A DNA stretch of 64,000 bases from Ignavibacteriae bacterium HGW-Ignavibacteriae-2 (GTDB lineage Bacteria; Bacteroidota; Ignavibacteria; Ignavibacteriales; Melioribacteraceae), in contig PGYT01000005.1 in assembly GCA_002839805.1 (NCBI GenBank), positions 36,791-100,790 of the forward strand, given 5' to 3'. Within the stretch, counting starts at the first letter, position 1; each line of letters starts with the position of its first letter. Below are positions 55,780 to 64,000 of the stretch, piece after piece. The position numbers and the translations under genes are program-made. The notes beneath the pieces are model-generated. The model did not search any database and was not told the DNA's origin. It was given only the letters and a program-made list of their open reading frames with translations.

Positions 55780-56820
55780 TTATTTGTTTACAAACTCGAG
55801 TATGCTATTTGCAGCTCGTATGCCGGCGTTTCCATCTAAAGCGTAGAACATACTCTTATTCGCGTTTTGGCGTTCAGTAGACTTTTCCATTGGATCGGCG
55901 AGGCATTTTTCAATTGCGTCTCGTAATTCTTCAAAATCGTCAATCTGAATACTGATTCTTTTTATCATTTTAACAATATCAGGAATTGTTCTGTCAGATT
56001 CGGGAACTTTGAATGTTATGATCGGTTTGTTAAAAGCACAAAACTCGCCTATTATAGAACTATAATCTCCCACAAATATATCCGCAATCATTAAATATGG
56101 TGTTACATCATACTCGTTAATAAAAATAACTCGGTCCATAGAAATTAATCTTGTAATATAATTTTGTGATGTCCATGTATGGACGGTAACTAATATATTA
56201 TAATCATCAGTAAGTAATTCTAACTTATCTATCCATTTAGGCAATGCGGAAAGGCCGGCAACATCCCAGGTTGAACTAAATATAATAGTTTTTTTGTCTG
56301 GATTAATTTTTCTCGATTCTTTAATACTATTCAGAAATATTTGATCGTATTCTCCATTGAATGCTTTATCCAATTTAGGATAACCAATGGCTTTAACAGT
56401 ATTAATTCCCAGTTTTTTAGCTGTATTAACCTGCTCTTCACTGGATACAAAATAAATATTAAACCCATTATAGTTCTTAGGAGATGTCCATCTTTTAAAT
56501 TGATATAGACCGTGATCGAAGCCAAATTTAACAATTCTGTTTACAGGGAATTTATAGGGGGTTTGCCTTGCCATAATTACGACTTTTGGAAACGCGGGCA
56601 TACCAATAAATTCGATTCCCTTTTTGTCCAAATATTTTTTCACTTTATTGTTTTTAGCAATAATTTTCATCTTCGGAAGATGTTTTTGAATTGGCTGAAA
56701 CATTTCATAATCTAATGGATCCGCGCAATAAAAAGCCATATCATCTGTTTTTCCGATTAAATTTTTGATATGCCAGAGAAGTATGTATGGATATTTATAA
56801 AAATAATATGAAAAGACCAT
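55780..56820 (-). CDS. CDP-glycerol glycerophosphotransferase-family protein (TagF/TagB-like)
   Basis: 346 residues. Start ATG 56820 overlaps the stop of the upstream gene (TGATG). The GT-B-like C-terminal half has FSSTWDVAGLSALPKW, VTVHTWTSQN and MIADIFVGDYSSIIGEFCAFNKPIITF, the last being the family's D-x-x-SS-I-x-x-E/D motif. Family members transfer glycerol- or ribitol-phosphate to teichoic acids, or to capsule and O-antigen in Gram-negatives. No CDP-glycerol synthase is visible here. It is the last gene of the glycan operon. Confidence 0.85.
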   Translation of the reverse strand: MVFSYYFYKYPYILLWHIKNLIGKTDDMAFYCADPLDYEMFQPIQKHLPKMKIIAKNNKVKKYLDKKGIEFIGMPAFPKVVIMARQTPYKFPVNRIVKFGFDHGLYQFKRWTSPKNYNGFNIYFVSSEEQVNTAKKLGINTVKAIGYPKLDKAFNGEYDQIFLNSIKESRKINPDKKTIIFSSTWDVAGLSALPKWIDKLELLTDDYNILVTVHTWTSQNYITRLISMDRVIFINEYDVTPYLMIADIFVGDYSSIIGEFCAFNKPIITFKVPESDRTIPDIVKMIKRISIQIDDFEELRDAIEKCLADPMEKSTERQNANKSMFYALDGNAGIRAANSILEFVNK

Positions 56821-57875
56821 CAAATTTTTCCAAATTTCTCATTTACTTTTTGAAGCACTGATTCACTCTTGATAAGTTTCATGCAGTTGTGATGCCCTAA
56901 TTTACATTCATTTGTTCCATGACTACTGCATGGCCTGCATTTCAAATCAACTTCAAACACAAAATCTTTGCTGCCTATTGGCGAATAGCCGATTGATTGA
57001 ACTGTTGGGCCAAAAAACACAAATACTTCCGTTTTTACGGCGTTGGCCAAATGCATTGCCCCGCTATCATTGCAAATCATCAAATCACATCCGCTAATTA
57101 CTGCCGCTGATTCCAATAATGATAATTTACCGGCGAGATTAATATAATTATGGTCTGGTCTAATTTCATTACAAATTTCCCATTCTTCGGCACTGCCAAT
57201 AAATACAATACCATAATTTTGATTTGAAAGCTTATGAACCAACTCCTTGTAATATGATATTGGCCATCTTTTTGTAAACCAATTTGACCCCGGTGCTAAT
57301 GCTACGACCTTTTCTGTATTTGATTTAATTTCAAATAATAAGTCATTGGCTTTTTCTTTCATTTCGCTGGAAGGGAATAACTCCGTTTGCACTGAAAACT
57401 TTTCATCTGAAAATGGACTTAACAAATGTAGATTTTTTTCTATTTTTAACTTCCCTTTAAGATGTGGTAATTTGTGTGTTAACAGCAGTTGAGCTGTCCA
57501 TCGGGCAAACCCAATTCTTACAGGAACTCCTGCCAAATACATCAGTAAGGATGTTGTAACAGAACTATGGGGAGTAAGTGCGAGATCATATGAATTGTTT
57601 TTTAATTCTCTGAGTGTTTTAAAAAAAGCACTTAACTTATTTTTCCTTTTATCGAATAATATTACTGATCGAATATTAGAATTGTTCTTTAAAATATTTG
57701 CGGCTTGAGGAATGACCATAACGTCAATTAAAGAATTTGGAAATATTTTTTTTGTCGCTTTAATTAATGGTGTAATAAGTATAACATCACCAATAAAAGC
57801 CGTTTGAATTATTAAAATTTTCCTGAATTCCTTTTGTTGATCTTCGGTGAACTGTATAATTCTGTGTTTAATCAA
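56820..57875 (-). CDS. GT9 heptosyltransferase-family protein (WaaF-like)
   Basis: 351 residues from TTG 57875, chosen because AGGAG lies 7 bases upstream and the start falls 4 bases after the previous stop; the longer frame to 57911 overlaps the neighbour. It has the N-terminal KILIIQTAFIGDVILITPLI (GT9 donor loop), VALAPGSNWFTKRWP and LMICNDSGAMHLANAV, typical of ADP-heptose:LPS heptosyltransferases. A Cys-rich segment near the C-terminus (CRPCSSHGTNECKLGHHNC) is also seen in WaaF-like proteins. It likely adds heptose to the LPS inner core. Confidence 0.9.
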   Translation of the reverse strand: MIKHRIIQFTEDQQKEFRKILIIQTAFIGDVILITPLIKATKKIFPNSLIDVMVIPQAANILKNNSNIRSVILFDKRKNKLSAFFKTLRELKNNSYDLALTPHSSVTTSLLMYLAGVPVRIGFARWTAQLLLTHKLPHLKGKLKIEKNLHLLSPFSDEKFSVQTELFPSSEMKEKANDLLFEIKSNTEKVVALAPGSNWFTKRWPISYYKELVHKLSNQNYGIVFIGSAEEWEICNEIRPDHNYINLAGKLSLLESAAVISGCDLMICNDSGAMHLANAVKTEVFVFFGPTVQSIGYSPIGSKDFVFEVDLKCRPCSSHGTNECKLGHHNCMKLIKSESVLQKVNEKFGKI

Positions 57876-57879
57876 ATTA

Positions 57880-58974
57880 TTACTCCTGTAATAAATTGTT
57901 ATACAGCTCAATGTTTTTTGCGACTGTAATCTTTATATCAAATTTACTTACTGATTCTTTTCCTCTTAATCCTATCAAATTACGTTTCGAATCATCTTCA
58001 ACCAAATCTATAATAGCTGAAGCAAGAACTTCCGGATAACGAGGTTCAACGATTATCCCTGTCACACCATCTTCTATAATTTCAGGAATACCGCCTGTAT
58101 TGGTGGCAATAACAGGTAGTCCGGTTGATTGCGCATCCAAAATAGATGTGCCAAGACCTTCTTTTTTAGAAGCCAGGACAAATACATCAAATGTTTTTAG
58201 AATTTCGCCTATATCTGTTCGGTATCCGGTAAAAATAAATCTTTCATCCAAATTATAATCGTGTACTCTTAGTTTTATTTCCTGCAGCAACTCTCCGTCA
58301 CCGACAGCTACGAAAACAACGTTATCTTTTCTACTACAAACTATTGAGGCAGCGCTTACAAAATTATAATAATCTTTGTGCCCCACGAACGCAGCAATTG
58401 TACCAACTATCAATTTGTTTCTATCAATGTTGAATTCATTTCTAAATTTGTCGTTGACGATTACATCCTTAAATTTATTAATATCTATACCGCTTTTGAT
58501 TGTGATTAGTTTTTCCTCAAGAATAGCGTCTTGAATAAGCACTTTTTTAATTTTATCGGAAATACAAACTACTTTATCAACAAATTTATTGTTGTATTTC
58601 CACTTATTTCTTATGTGGAAATCGACTCTTCTAACACCTATAAGTTTAATATCCCGAATAAAAAGTTTGATTAGAATTCCAATTGAAAGCGAGTGGGCTG
58701 AGTGGCAATGCAAAAAGTTAAAATTTTCCCTTTTGCAAATTCTGGCAATTTTAACAGCTGCAAATATATCCAACTCGTTAAACATTTTTACTGGAATTAC
58801 TTTCAGATTTTTTGATCTGCACTTTAAGAGTAATTCGGAATGAGGCTGACAAACAAGCGCGCTGTAAATGCCTTCAGATGATAAAGCCTCATGCAGATAA
58901 ATTGCCTGCTGTTGACCACCCCTCCAGGTGTATTCGGTATCGATATGTAATACTTTTATAGTTTGCGCTTCCAT
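57880..58974 (-). CDS. GT4 glycosyltransferase
   Basis: 364 residues. Start ATG 58974 gives MEAQTIKVLHIDTEYTWRGG, the usual GT4 N-terminus; the extension to 59019 lies inside the upstream gene. The GT-B fold is supported by VGTIAAFVGHKDYYNFV, YRTDIGEILKTFDVFVLAS and the nucleotide-sugar motif KKEGLGTSILDAQSTGLPVIAT (E-x7-E-like; read in two parts). It probably extends a lipid-linked glycan or LPS core at the cytoplasmic face. It overlaps the preceding GT2 gene by 19 bases. Confidence 0.9.
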   Translation of the reverse strand: MEAQTIKVLHIDTEYTWRGGQQQAIYLHEALSSEGIYSALVCQPHSELLLKCRSKNLKVIPVKMFNELDIFAAVKIARICKRENFNFLHCHSAHSLSIGILIKLFIRDIKLIGVRRVDFHIRNKWKYNNKFVDKVVCISDKIKKVLIQDAILEEKLITIKSGIDINKFKDVIVNDKFRNEFNIDRNKLIVGTIAAFVGHKDYYNFVSAASIVCSRKDNVVFVAVGDGELLQEIKLRVHDYNLDERFIFTGYRTDIGEILKTFDVFVLASKKEGLGTSILDAQSTGLPVIATNTGGIPEIIEDGVTGIIVEPRYPEVLASAIIDLVEDDSKRNLIGLRGKESVSKFDIKITVAKNIELYNNLLQE

Positions 58975-59699
58975 GTCTTTATATATTTTAGATAAACGCC
59001 AATTGCGGAATTGAAGCACAACAAAAATCCTTCTCTACCATCAAGAAATCCAAATTTCAGGAAGTACATTTTTAAAAATTTGTTGAGTCCGAAAAATAAA
59101 GCGGCAGTAACCGAATATTTTTTTTCGGAATTTATTAATGCCTCCGCAGCCAACTGTGAATACCTGTTTATTTTATTTATATGCGAGGAAATAGTGGGAT
59201 ATGTAAAATGAAAAATGGGAGCTAGTAGTTTGCCTCTTTCACCTTCAATTATAACAGATTCGTGAACGGATTTATTATTAAAATTCCCAAACTGTTTGTT
59301 AAATAATCTTAATGGATAATCATTATTCCAGCCGCAGTAGTTAATAAGTTTTCCAAGATAATATGATTTTCGTTTTATAAGGTAGGAGTTAAATTTAGGA
59401 TTTTCTAACAATTTTAGAATATCTTTTTTTAATTCCTCCGAAACTATTTCGTCAGCGTCAATCGATATAATCCAATTGTTCGCTGCCGAATCCACCGCAA
59501 ATGCTTTTGTAGCTCCAAATCCTAACCAGTCCGTTAAAATTATTTTACAGTTTTTTGATTTACATATATCAACTGTTTTATCCTGTGAATGACTATCAAC
59601 TACTACTATTTCGTCAACCCACAATAAAGAATTCAAACATTTTTCAATATTCTGTTCTTCATTTCTAGTTATAATTGTGGCGCTAATTTTCTCTCTCAT
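58956..59699 (-). CDS. GT2 glycosyltransferase, WaaE/KdtX-like
   Basis: 247 residues. It has the GT-A N-terminus ISATIITRNEEQNIEKCLNS, VDEIVVVDSHSQDKT and the DxD metal motif in SIDADEIVSEEL. The later YPLRLFNKQFGNF and VHESVIIEG are the pattern of WaaE/KdtX LPS-core beta-1,4-glucosyltransferases. The C-terminus has a hydrophobic amphipathic segment. It overlaps the next gene and starts 7 bases after the previous one, inside the glycan operon. Confidence 0.9.
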   Translation of the reverse strand: MREKISATIITRNEEQNIEKCLNSLLWVDEIVVVDSHSQDKTVDICKSKNCKIILTDWLGFGATKAFAVDSAANNWIISIDADEIVSEELKKDILKLLENPKFNSYLIKRKSYYLGKLINYCGWNNDYPLRLFNKQFGNFNNKSVHESVIIEGERGKLLAPIFHFTYPTISSHINKINRYSQLAAEALINSEKKYSVTAALFFGLNKFLKMYFLKFGFLDGREGFLLCFNSAIGVYLKYIKTWKRKL

Positions 59700-59706
59700 G
59701 TCAAAC

Positions 59707-60555
59707 CTAATTCAATTCAGTCACGACTATTTTATCATCCCCTAGCGGATTGAATAACCCAAATCGGCAATAAAATTCACCTTTCCCAATTTCAGTTTTC
59801 CGTCTATCGTTATATAATTTGTTGTTCCTTTCTCCATTAATATGAAACGGTTCGTGATGTAAGTGCAGAGGATACTCATTATAGAAAGGGTTTATACCTG
59901 AAACGCCATATTTATTAAGTCTCCGTTTCATATCATCATCTTCACTTCCCCAGCTTGTAAAATTTTCATCGTAACCGTTTACCGCTTCGTAATCAATGCG
60001 GTTGATAGCACAGGCACCGCCTCTAATTTTCGGTTTATTTTTATCAAGATTGATTTTATTCAAAAACGAACTGAAATTGTCTTTGAGAAACTGCCGCTTA
60101 ATTTTATTCGTCTGAGCTTTGGTGATAATATTTATATAATCGTTATCAATAATTTTCTTTTCTGTAATAGATAAACTCTGATTTTCACTTAAACGTATAG
60201 GATAGCTTGTAATAAATTTTTTTGTTTTCTGATTCGAAATAAAAGTTTTAATATAATTTTTAGACTGAATTAAATCCTGATCCATAAATATTAAAAAATT
60301 ACCAGAAGAGATCCTTACACCATTATTTCGGCATTTGGCAAGGCGGAATCCTTTATTCTCCTGTGTTACAAATTTCATTGGGATATGCATTTGCCCGACT
60401 ATATCGGCTATACCTTTTAAGATATCCTCTTCAGATCCGTCATCGCTAATAATAATTTCATCTGGTAATTCAGATTGTTGTCTGAGGGATAAAAGGGCTT
60501 TACGAAGAAGATGTTTCCTGTTGAAAACCGTGATTATTAAAGAAACTTTAATCAT
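59707..60555 (-). CDS. GT2 glycosyltransferase with galactosyltransferase-like C-terminal region
   Basis: 282 residues. The N-terminal GT-A domain has VSLIITVFNRKHLLRKALLS, IIISDDGSEED and FLIFMDQDLIQ. The C-terminal half has GGACAINRIDYEAVNGYDEN and SWGSEDDDMKRRL, the W-G-x-ED-x-D acceptor motif of the Glyco_transf_7C family shared with chondroitin polymerases. The sugar is unknown. It overlaps the ATP-grasp gene upstream by 8 bases. Confidence 0.9.
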   Translation of the reverse strand: MIKVSLIITVFNRKHLLRKALLSLRQQSELPDEIIISDDGSEEDILKGIADIVGQMHIPMKFVTQENKGFRLAKCRNNGVRISSGNFLIFMDQDLIQSKNYIKTFISNQKTKKFITSYPIRLSENQSLSITEKKIIDNDYINIITKAQTNKIKRQFLKDNFSSFLNKINLDKNKPKIRGGACAINRIDYEAVNGYDENFTSWGSEDDDMKRRLNKYGVSGINPFYNEYPLHLHHEPFHINGERNNKLYNDRRKTEIGKGEFYCRFGLFNPLGDDKIVVTELN

Positions 60556-61483
60556 TCGATTCCCATTTATTCAAAATATGTTTGAACACCGATACATGGT
60601 GATTTTCTTCAGAACTGAATTTCTGCCATGTTCCTGAGCTTGTTCGGTTATATTTAAGACAATTATTGTAAACCTCATCTTTAAGGTCACCATAAACAAC
60701 ACTCATTTCAGTAATTACCCAATTTACACCATCTTTTAATAGATCATAGGACATAACATCGAAGCCAAGTTTTTTATTTACACCATCAACAAAATTCAGT
60801 AAATCTTCGGGTAATTCTTTTAAGTCAAAATCGTAACTTCCACTTGCAAAGGGTTTGTTTTTTCTATTGTTTCTAAAAAATCCATCAATTCGCTCACCGA
60901 AACAAACTAGTCTAAAATCCCCTTGGTTTCCTTCTAAAAATTTTTGAAAATAGACATAATCTTTTTGCAGATCCGATTCAAAAAAAGTATTAATTCCTTT
61001 ACCGAATGCTCTTTTTATATGTCTTTGTGTTTCCCTTTTATTTTTAAGTAAACCGACATTCGAACTTCCTGCTCCTGTAGCGGCTTTAAATATTATTGGA
61101 TACTGAGCTGTTTCGCTGAATTCTATTGCGTCTTCTTTATTATAAAAAACGAATGTTTCGGGGCAGGGAATTTGTTTATTATAAAAGAAATAATGCTGCG
61201 CAATTTTATCGTCGAAAAGATTGAAGGTTTTCCAATCTGGATAAGATTTTAGTTTCAAAATACTTTCCGCAAAATAAATTAATCTTTTTGCCGGATTTCT
61301 TTCCTTTGGATTATGTTTTGCCCGCCAAATAAAAACATCCCATTGGGATTCCAACATTTTTTTCTGATCAAAGTCAGTAAAAAGATTAAGTAATTGCACG
61401 TCATAATCATGCTGTTCCAAAATCGGTTTATATAACTCCCAGAACCCGTTTTTATCCTTAACTAAAGCCGCTTTTTTTTTCAT
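60548..61483 (-). CDS. ATP-grasp family ligase in a glycan operon
   Basis: 311 residues with a RimK/ATP-grasp layout. An N-terminal pre-ATP-grasp domain includes QWDVFIWRAKHN. The central region has YPIIFKAATGAGSSNVGLL (ATP-binding Lys and Gly-rich loop) and YFQKFLEGNQGDFRLVCFGERIDGFFR. The C-terminal VMSYDLLKDGVNWVITEMSVV supplies acidic Mg ligands. It is unlike the pair at 46.9-49 kb. Similar proteins in polysaccharide clusters are thought to attach amino acids or form amides on sugars, but the substrate here is unknown. Confidence 0.82.
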   Translation of the reverse strand: MKKKAALVKDKNGFWELYKPILEQHDYDVQLLNLFTDFDQKKMLESQWDVFIWRAKHNPKERNPAKRLIYFAESILKLKSYPDWKTFNLFDDKIAQHYFFYNKQIPCPETFVFYNKEDAIEFSETAQYPIIFKAATGAGSSNVGLLKNKRETQRHIKRAFGKGINTFFESDLQKDYVYFQKFLEGNQGDFRLVCFGERIDGFFRNNRKNKPFASGSYDFDLKELPEDLLNFVDGVNKKLGFDVMSYDLLKDGVNWVITEMSVVYGDLKDEVYNNCLKYNRTSSGTWQKFSSEENHHVSVFKHILNKWESND

Positions 61484-61496
61484 ATAGATTTATTAT

Positions 61497-62483
61497 CTAG
61501 AAAATATTTTTATTAAATAAAATTTTCTTGTCTTTTTTTAATTTTCTTAATTCAATAGCGTACTGAAAAAAATCTGTCCATTGAGAAATTAAACATTGCC
61601 AGTTAAATTCGTCTTCCATTTTTTTTCGAATTCGTTTACCCATTTCAGGAAGCTGTTCTTTATTATCAACAATCTGCTGAATTCTGGATTTAATAGCATC
61701 ATAATTACGATCAACAATAAAACCATTATAACCATCATCAATAAGCTCGGGTACAATTCCAACATCGGTTGAAATAACTGGCACTCCGCAAGCTGCTGCC
61801 TCAATTACTGGTCTGGGTGTTCCTTCAGTTCTGGAGGCGCAAATATAAATATCCAAAGAATTATAAAATTTGCGCATTAGATTATCATCAGTAATAAAAT
61901 TTTCCTCTTTTATTTGCAGCTTTAATTCAACGCCCGGTATTTCTTCGCAAATAGGTTTTATAAATTCGTGAAAACCTCTTTTGTTTGGATGATTCGTTAA
62001 ACTTCCCGCCCACCCAATTACAACCTTTTCGTTTTGTTTTTTATTTTCGGGGTAAAACATTTCAAGATCGCATGTATATTTTGTGTGTATAATATGTACA
62101 TATTCAGCAAATATATACCACAATTTTTTACAGTGAGTGTTTACTAATAAAGCTTTTTTCAGATTCGATATAATTTTTCTGGGAGGTCGTTTGTTATAGC
62201 CCGGAGGTTGTGCTTTATGTTCATCCCATCTATGAAATGATCTTATTCCAGTAATGGTTTTATCTGTGGGAATGCCTTTTTTTAAGGACGAAAAATAAGA
62301 TCCCAAATACATTGGAAATAATAAGTCATACTCGTTATAATACTTTTTCCAATTTTTTTCAAAATCCTTGTAGTAGCATATATCCAGTTGTAAGCTGGAT
62401 TTATTATACTTTATCAGATCTTTCGCGTTTTTATCTAAAGCCCAATTTGGGAAATCGGGAATAATTAGCACCTTTTCGTTCAT
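61497..62483 (-). CDS. GT4-type glycosyltransferase
   Basis: 328 residues. The GT-B C-terminal domain is clear: VVIGWAGSLTNHPNKRGFHE, NSLDIYICASRTEGTPRPVI, EAAACGVPVISTDVGIVPEL and the NGFIVDRNYD segment. The N-terminal domain is divergent, with little Rossmann glycine motif. The start overlaps the upstream stop (TAATG at 62483-62485). It lies 13 bases before the ATP-grasp gene. Donor and acceptor unknown. Confidence 0.88.
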   Translation of the reverse strand: MNEKVLIIPDFPNWALDKNAKDLIKYNKSSLQLDICYYKDFEKNWKKYYNEYDLLFPMYLGSYFSSLKKGIPTDKTITGIRSFHRWDEHKAQPPGYNKRPPRKIISNLKKALLVNTHCKKLWYIFAEYVHIIHTKYTCDLEMFYPENKKQNEKVVIGWAGSLTNHPNKRGFHEFIKPICEEIPGVELKLQIKEENFITDDNLMRKFYNSLDIYICASRTEGTPRPVIEAAACGVPVISTDVGIVPELIDDGYNGFIVDRNYDAIKSRIQQIVDNKEQLPEMGKRIRKKMEDEFNWQCLISQWTDFFQYAIELRKLKKDKKILFNKNIF

Positions 62484-63430
62484 TAAATATCCTTTAATAA
62501 AATATAATTTTTAAATTCACCAAATCTTTTTTTACCGTAAAAATTATTTTCTATAAAAGACAATATTCTATAAATAATTTTTTCATGCTTGTGGGGCAAA
62601 CGGTATTTATTAGGCCTGCCTTCATGCTGCAGTTTATCCTGCCAATTCATTTGCTCAATCATGTTTTTCATCACTTTGGGGTGTGTATCGTTAAACTCAG
62701 CTAATAAATTAAGCGGACCATAATCAAATTCCTTAGGCGCATTATCATAATAATCAGATGCTTTTGTTAAACCCCAGTGAACTGAATCAAGAGCGCGTTT
62801 TTTATTCTGCATAAGATATGGTGGACGCACCCATCCGTAATGGTAAATTTCAGCATCAACGCGGGCAACTTTAATTTTATGATGACCTTCAGGCTGTCTG
62901 GGATTATCATAATAATCGAATTTCCTGAAAGACTGTGCGCTTTGCCATGAATGAATTTCGGGTTTATTACGGATTATTCTTATTTCGTTAGGGTACCACC
63001 CGTGACCGTTATGATAATGCTTATAATCTCCCCAAAAATGTTTATACCTGAATACCAATCCTTCCACTTCTTTGTTATCCAGCAGTTCTTCACACCTATT
63101 TTTGATGACTGTTAGGTATTTTTCATGCACAACTTCGTCTGCCTGCAAATAAAACAACCAGTCACCTGTGCACGCATTTTTAGCAATGTCTGTCTGTATG
63201 GAATTTATTATACCTCCTTTAAAATATTCTGGCTTCCATTCAGTATCAATTATTTTAACTTTTTTATCATTTATGCCAGCAATTAATTCGCGGGTTTTAT
63301 CGTCTTCATCCCCCGCACCAACTGCAATTATAAATTCATCTACAATGGGCAAAATAGATTTAATAGCTTCAACTACAGGATAATAAAGCTTAATACCATT
63401 TCTTACAAAAGAAAATCCACTTATTTTCAT
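62483..63430 (-). CDS. GT2 family glycosyltransferase
   Basis: 315 residues; first gene of the minus-strand glycan operon visible here. It has the GT-A N-terminus KISGFSFVRNGIKLYYPVVE, VDEFIIAVGAGDEDDKT and the acidic motif LFYLQADEVVHEKYL at the DxD position. The C-terminal half is rich in Tyr, His and Trp (FWGDYKHYHNGHGWYPNEIR), as in several uncharacterised LPS/O-antigen GT2 proteins. Its ATG at 63430 has no obvious Shine-Dalgarno. Confidence 0.88.
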   Translation of the reverse strand: MKISGFSFVRNGIKLYYPVVEAIKSILPIVDEFIIAVGAGDEDDKTRELIAGINDKKVKIIDTEWKPEYFKGGIINSIQTDIAKNACTGDWLFYLQADEVVHEKYLTVIKNRCEELLDNKEVEGLVFRYKHFWGDYKHYHNGHGWYPNEIRIIRNKPEIHSWQSAQSFRKFDYYDNPRQPEGHHKIKVARVDAEIYHYGWVRPPYLMQNKKRALDSVHWGLTKASDYYDNAPKEFDYGPLNLLAEFNDTHPKVMKNMIEQMNWQDKLQHEGRPNKYRLPHKHEKIIYRILSFIENNFYGKKRFGEFKNYILLKDI

Positions 63431-63563
63431 AAAAAAACGACTCAGTTGAATTTATTTTTAAAAAACTAATTTACTGAATTTTTAGATCATTTTAATAGGT
63501 CAGAACCATTTTGAGAAATGTTGGTATAAATATTTTTTTCAATATTAGCGGAAGAAAAATCAC

Positions 63564-64000
63564 TCAACCGCGCGGGTGAAAATCTTTATGCACTTGTTTT
63601 ACAAAATCTCTGTCTATGTGAGTATAAATCTGAGTCGTGGATATATCCGCATGCCCCAACATTTCCTGAACAGCTCTTAGATTGGCGCCACCTTCAATTA
63701 AATGCGTCGCAAAAGAATGTCTAAAAGTGTGGGGATGTACGTTTTTTTTTATCCCCGCTTCTTTTGCATAATTGTTAAAAATTTTCCAAACGCCCATTCT
63801 TGATAATTTAGCGCCTCTCCTGTTCAAAAATATTGTGTTACCACTTTTAATTTTATTTTCAAGTGAAATTCTTGATTTAAGCAAATATTCGGTTACCCAT
63901 TTAACTGCGCTTCTTCCTACAGGAACAATTCTTTGTTTTGATCCTTTCCCCATTACTCTTATTACATCATTGTTAAAATACAAATCAGTTTTTTTCAGAT
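63564..64000 (-). CDS. XerD-like tyrosine recombinase, C-terminal part (N-terminus beyond window)
   Basis: The frame stays open to the right edge, so only about 145 C-terminal residues are present. The visible part is the catalytic domain: [16 protein letters not shown], the [19 protein letters not shown] box (H-x-x-R), [14 protein letters not shown] with the nucleophile Tyr, and the C-terminal KDFHPRG. This is the XerC/XerD pattern; the HPR end favours XerD. Such enzymes resolve chromosome dimers at dif with FtsK. No dif-like site or integron features are seen in the 130-bp gap before the glycan operon, so a housekeeping XerD is more likely than an integrase. Confidence 0.92.
   Translation of the reverse strand, partial: LKKTDLYFNNDVIRVMGKGSKQRIVPVGRSAVKWVTEYLLKSRISLENKIKSGNTIFLNRRGAKLSRMGVWKIFNNYAKEAGIKKNVHPHTFRHSFATHLIEGGANLRAVQEMLGHADISTTQIYTHIDRDFVKQVHKDFHPRG

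Noticed and set aside
63564..64000. Phage or integron integrase
   Set aside because: The visible domain is XerC/XerD-like with the HPR C-terminus, and no attachment site, tRNA target or phage gene is nearby.

Overview
The window is AT-rich bacterial chromosome with dense coding. It most likely comes from the FCB group, on the Ignavibacteria/Chlorobi side. The evidence is a secreted protein with an NPFNPTT-type type IX secretion (T9SS) C-terminal sorting domain, a large TonB-dependent receptor with a carboxypeptidase-like N-terminal domain, lipid A genes (Gram-negative envelope), and AGGAGG/GGAG ribosome binding sites combined with many TTG starts. The taxonomic call is inference. I saw no rRNA, tRNA, CRISPR array, insertion sequence or prophage.

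Left part (1-6.2 kb, minus strand): a TonB-dependent receptor, an Asp-rich exported protein that runs off the left edge, and a T9SS-sorted FG-GAP/VCBS repeat protein. Next (6.5-15.6 kb, minus strand) is a signalling block: an ECF sigma factor, an unknown membrane-anchored partner, then three SpoIIE-type PP2C phosphatases interleaved with one STAS protein and one RsbW-like kinase, most with overlapping ends. A second STAS gene is divergent from the sigma factor.

Middle (16-31 kb): purA, an orphan membrane histidine kinase, a 500-bp non-coding gap, a dCMP deaminase and ppk1. A convergent iron-uptake operon follows: a DtxR regulator, a membrane-anchored DtxR-FeoA fusion, and FeoB split into separate G-protein and permease genes. 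Divergent from it are mrp, a NifU-domain protein, tpiA and a GH2-like protein fused to a polytopic membrane domain.

Housekeeping run (31-46.8 kb, plus strand): smc, a MtnX-like phosphatase, lpxB, a DUF374 acyltransferase and lpxK (lipid A), ppdK, queA, ispD, plsY-gpsA (phosphatidate synthesis) and recG.

A compact four-gene cluster (46.9-50.7 kb) holds two D-Ala-D-Ala-ligase-like ATP-grasp enzymes, a GNAT acetyltransferase and a KamA-family aminomutase that keeps the residues expected for lysine. The first gene appears to start at a non-canonical ATA codon. This is my leading candidate for an undescribed pathway, possibly making a beta-lysine-derived small molecule.

Right part (50.7-64 kb): a thioredoxin-like protein, nadK, a secreted H-type lectin-like protein, an MsbA-like exporter, a Stealth phosphotransferase, and a tight minus-strand surface-glycan operon. 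That operon has five glycosyltransferases, a heptosyltransferase, a CDP-glycerol-transferase-like protein and an ATP-grasp enzyme. The window closes with the C-terminal part of a XerD-like tyrosine recombinase. Together these genes build and sense the envelope: lipid A and core/capsule assembly, T9SS/TonB surface proteins, iron uptake, and a phosphatase-based partner-switching module.
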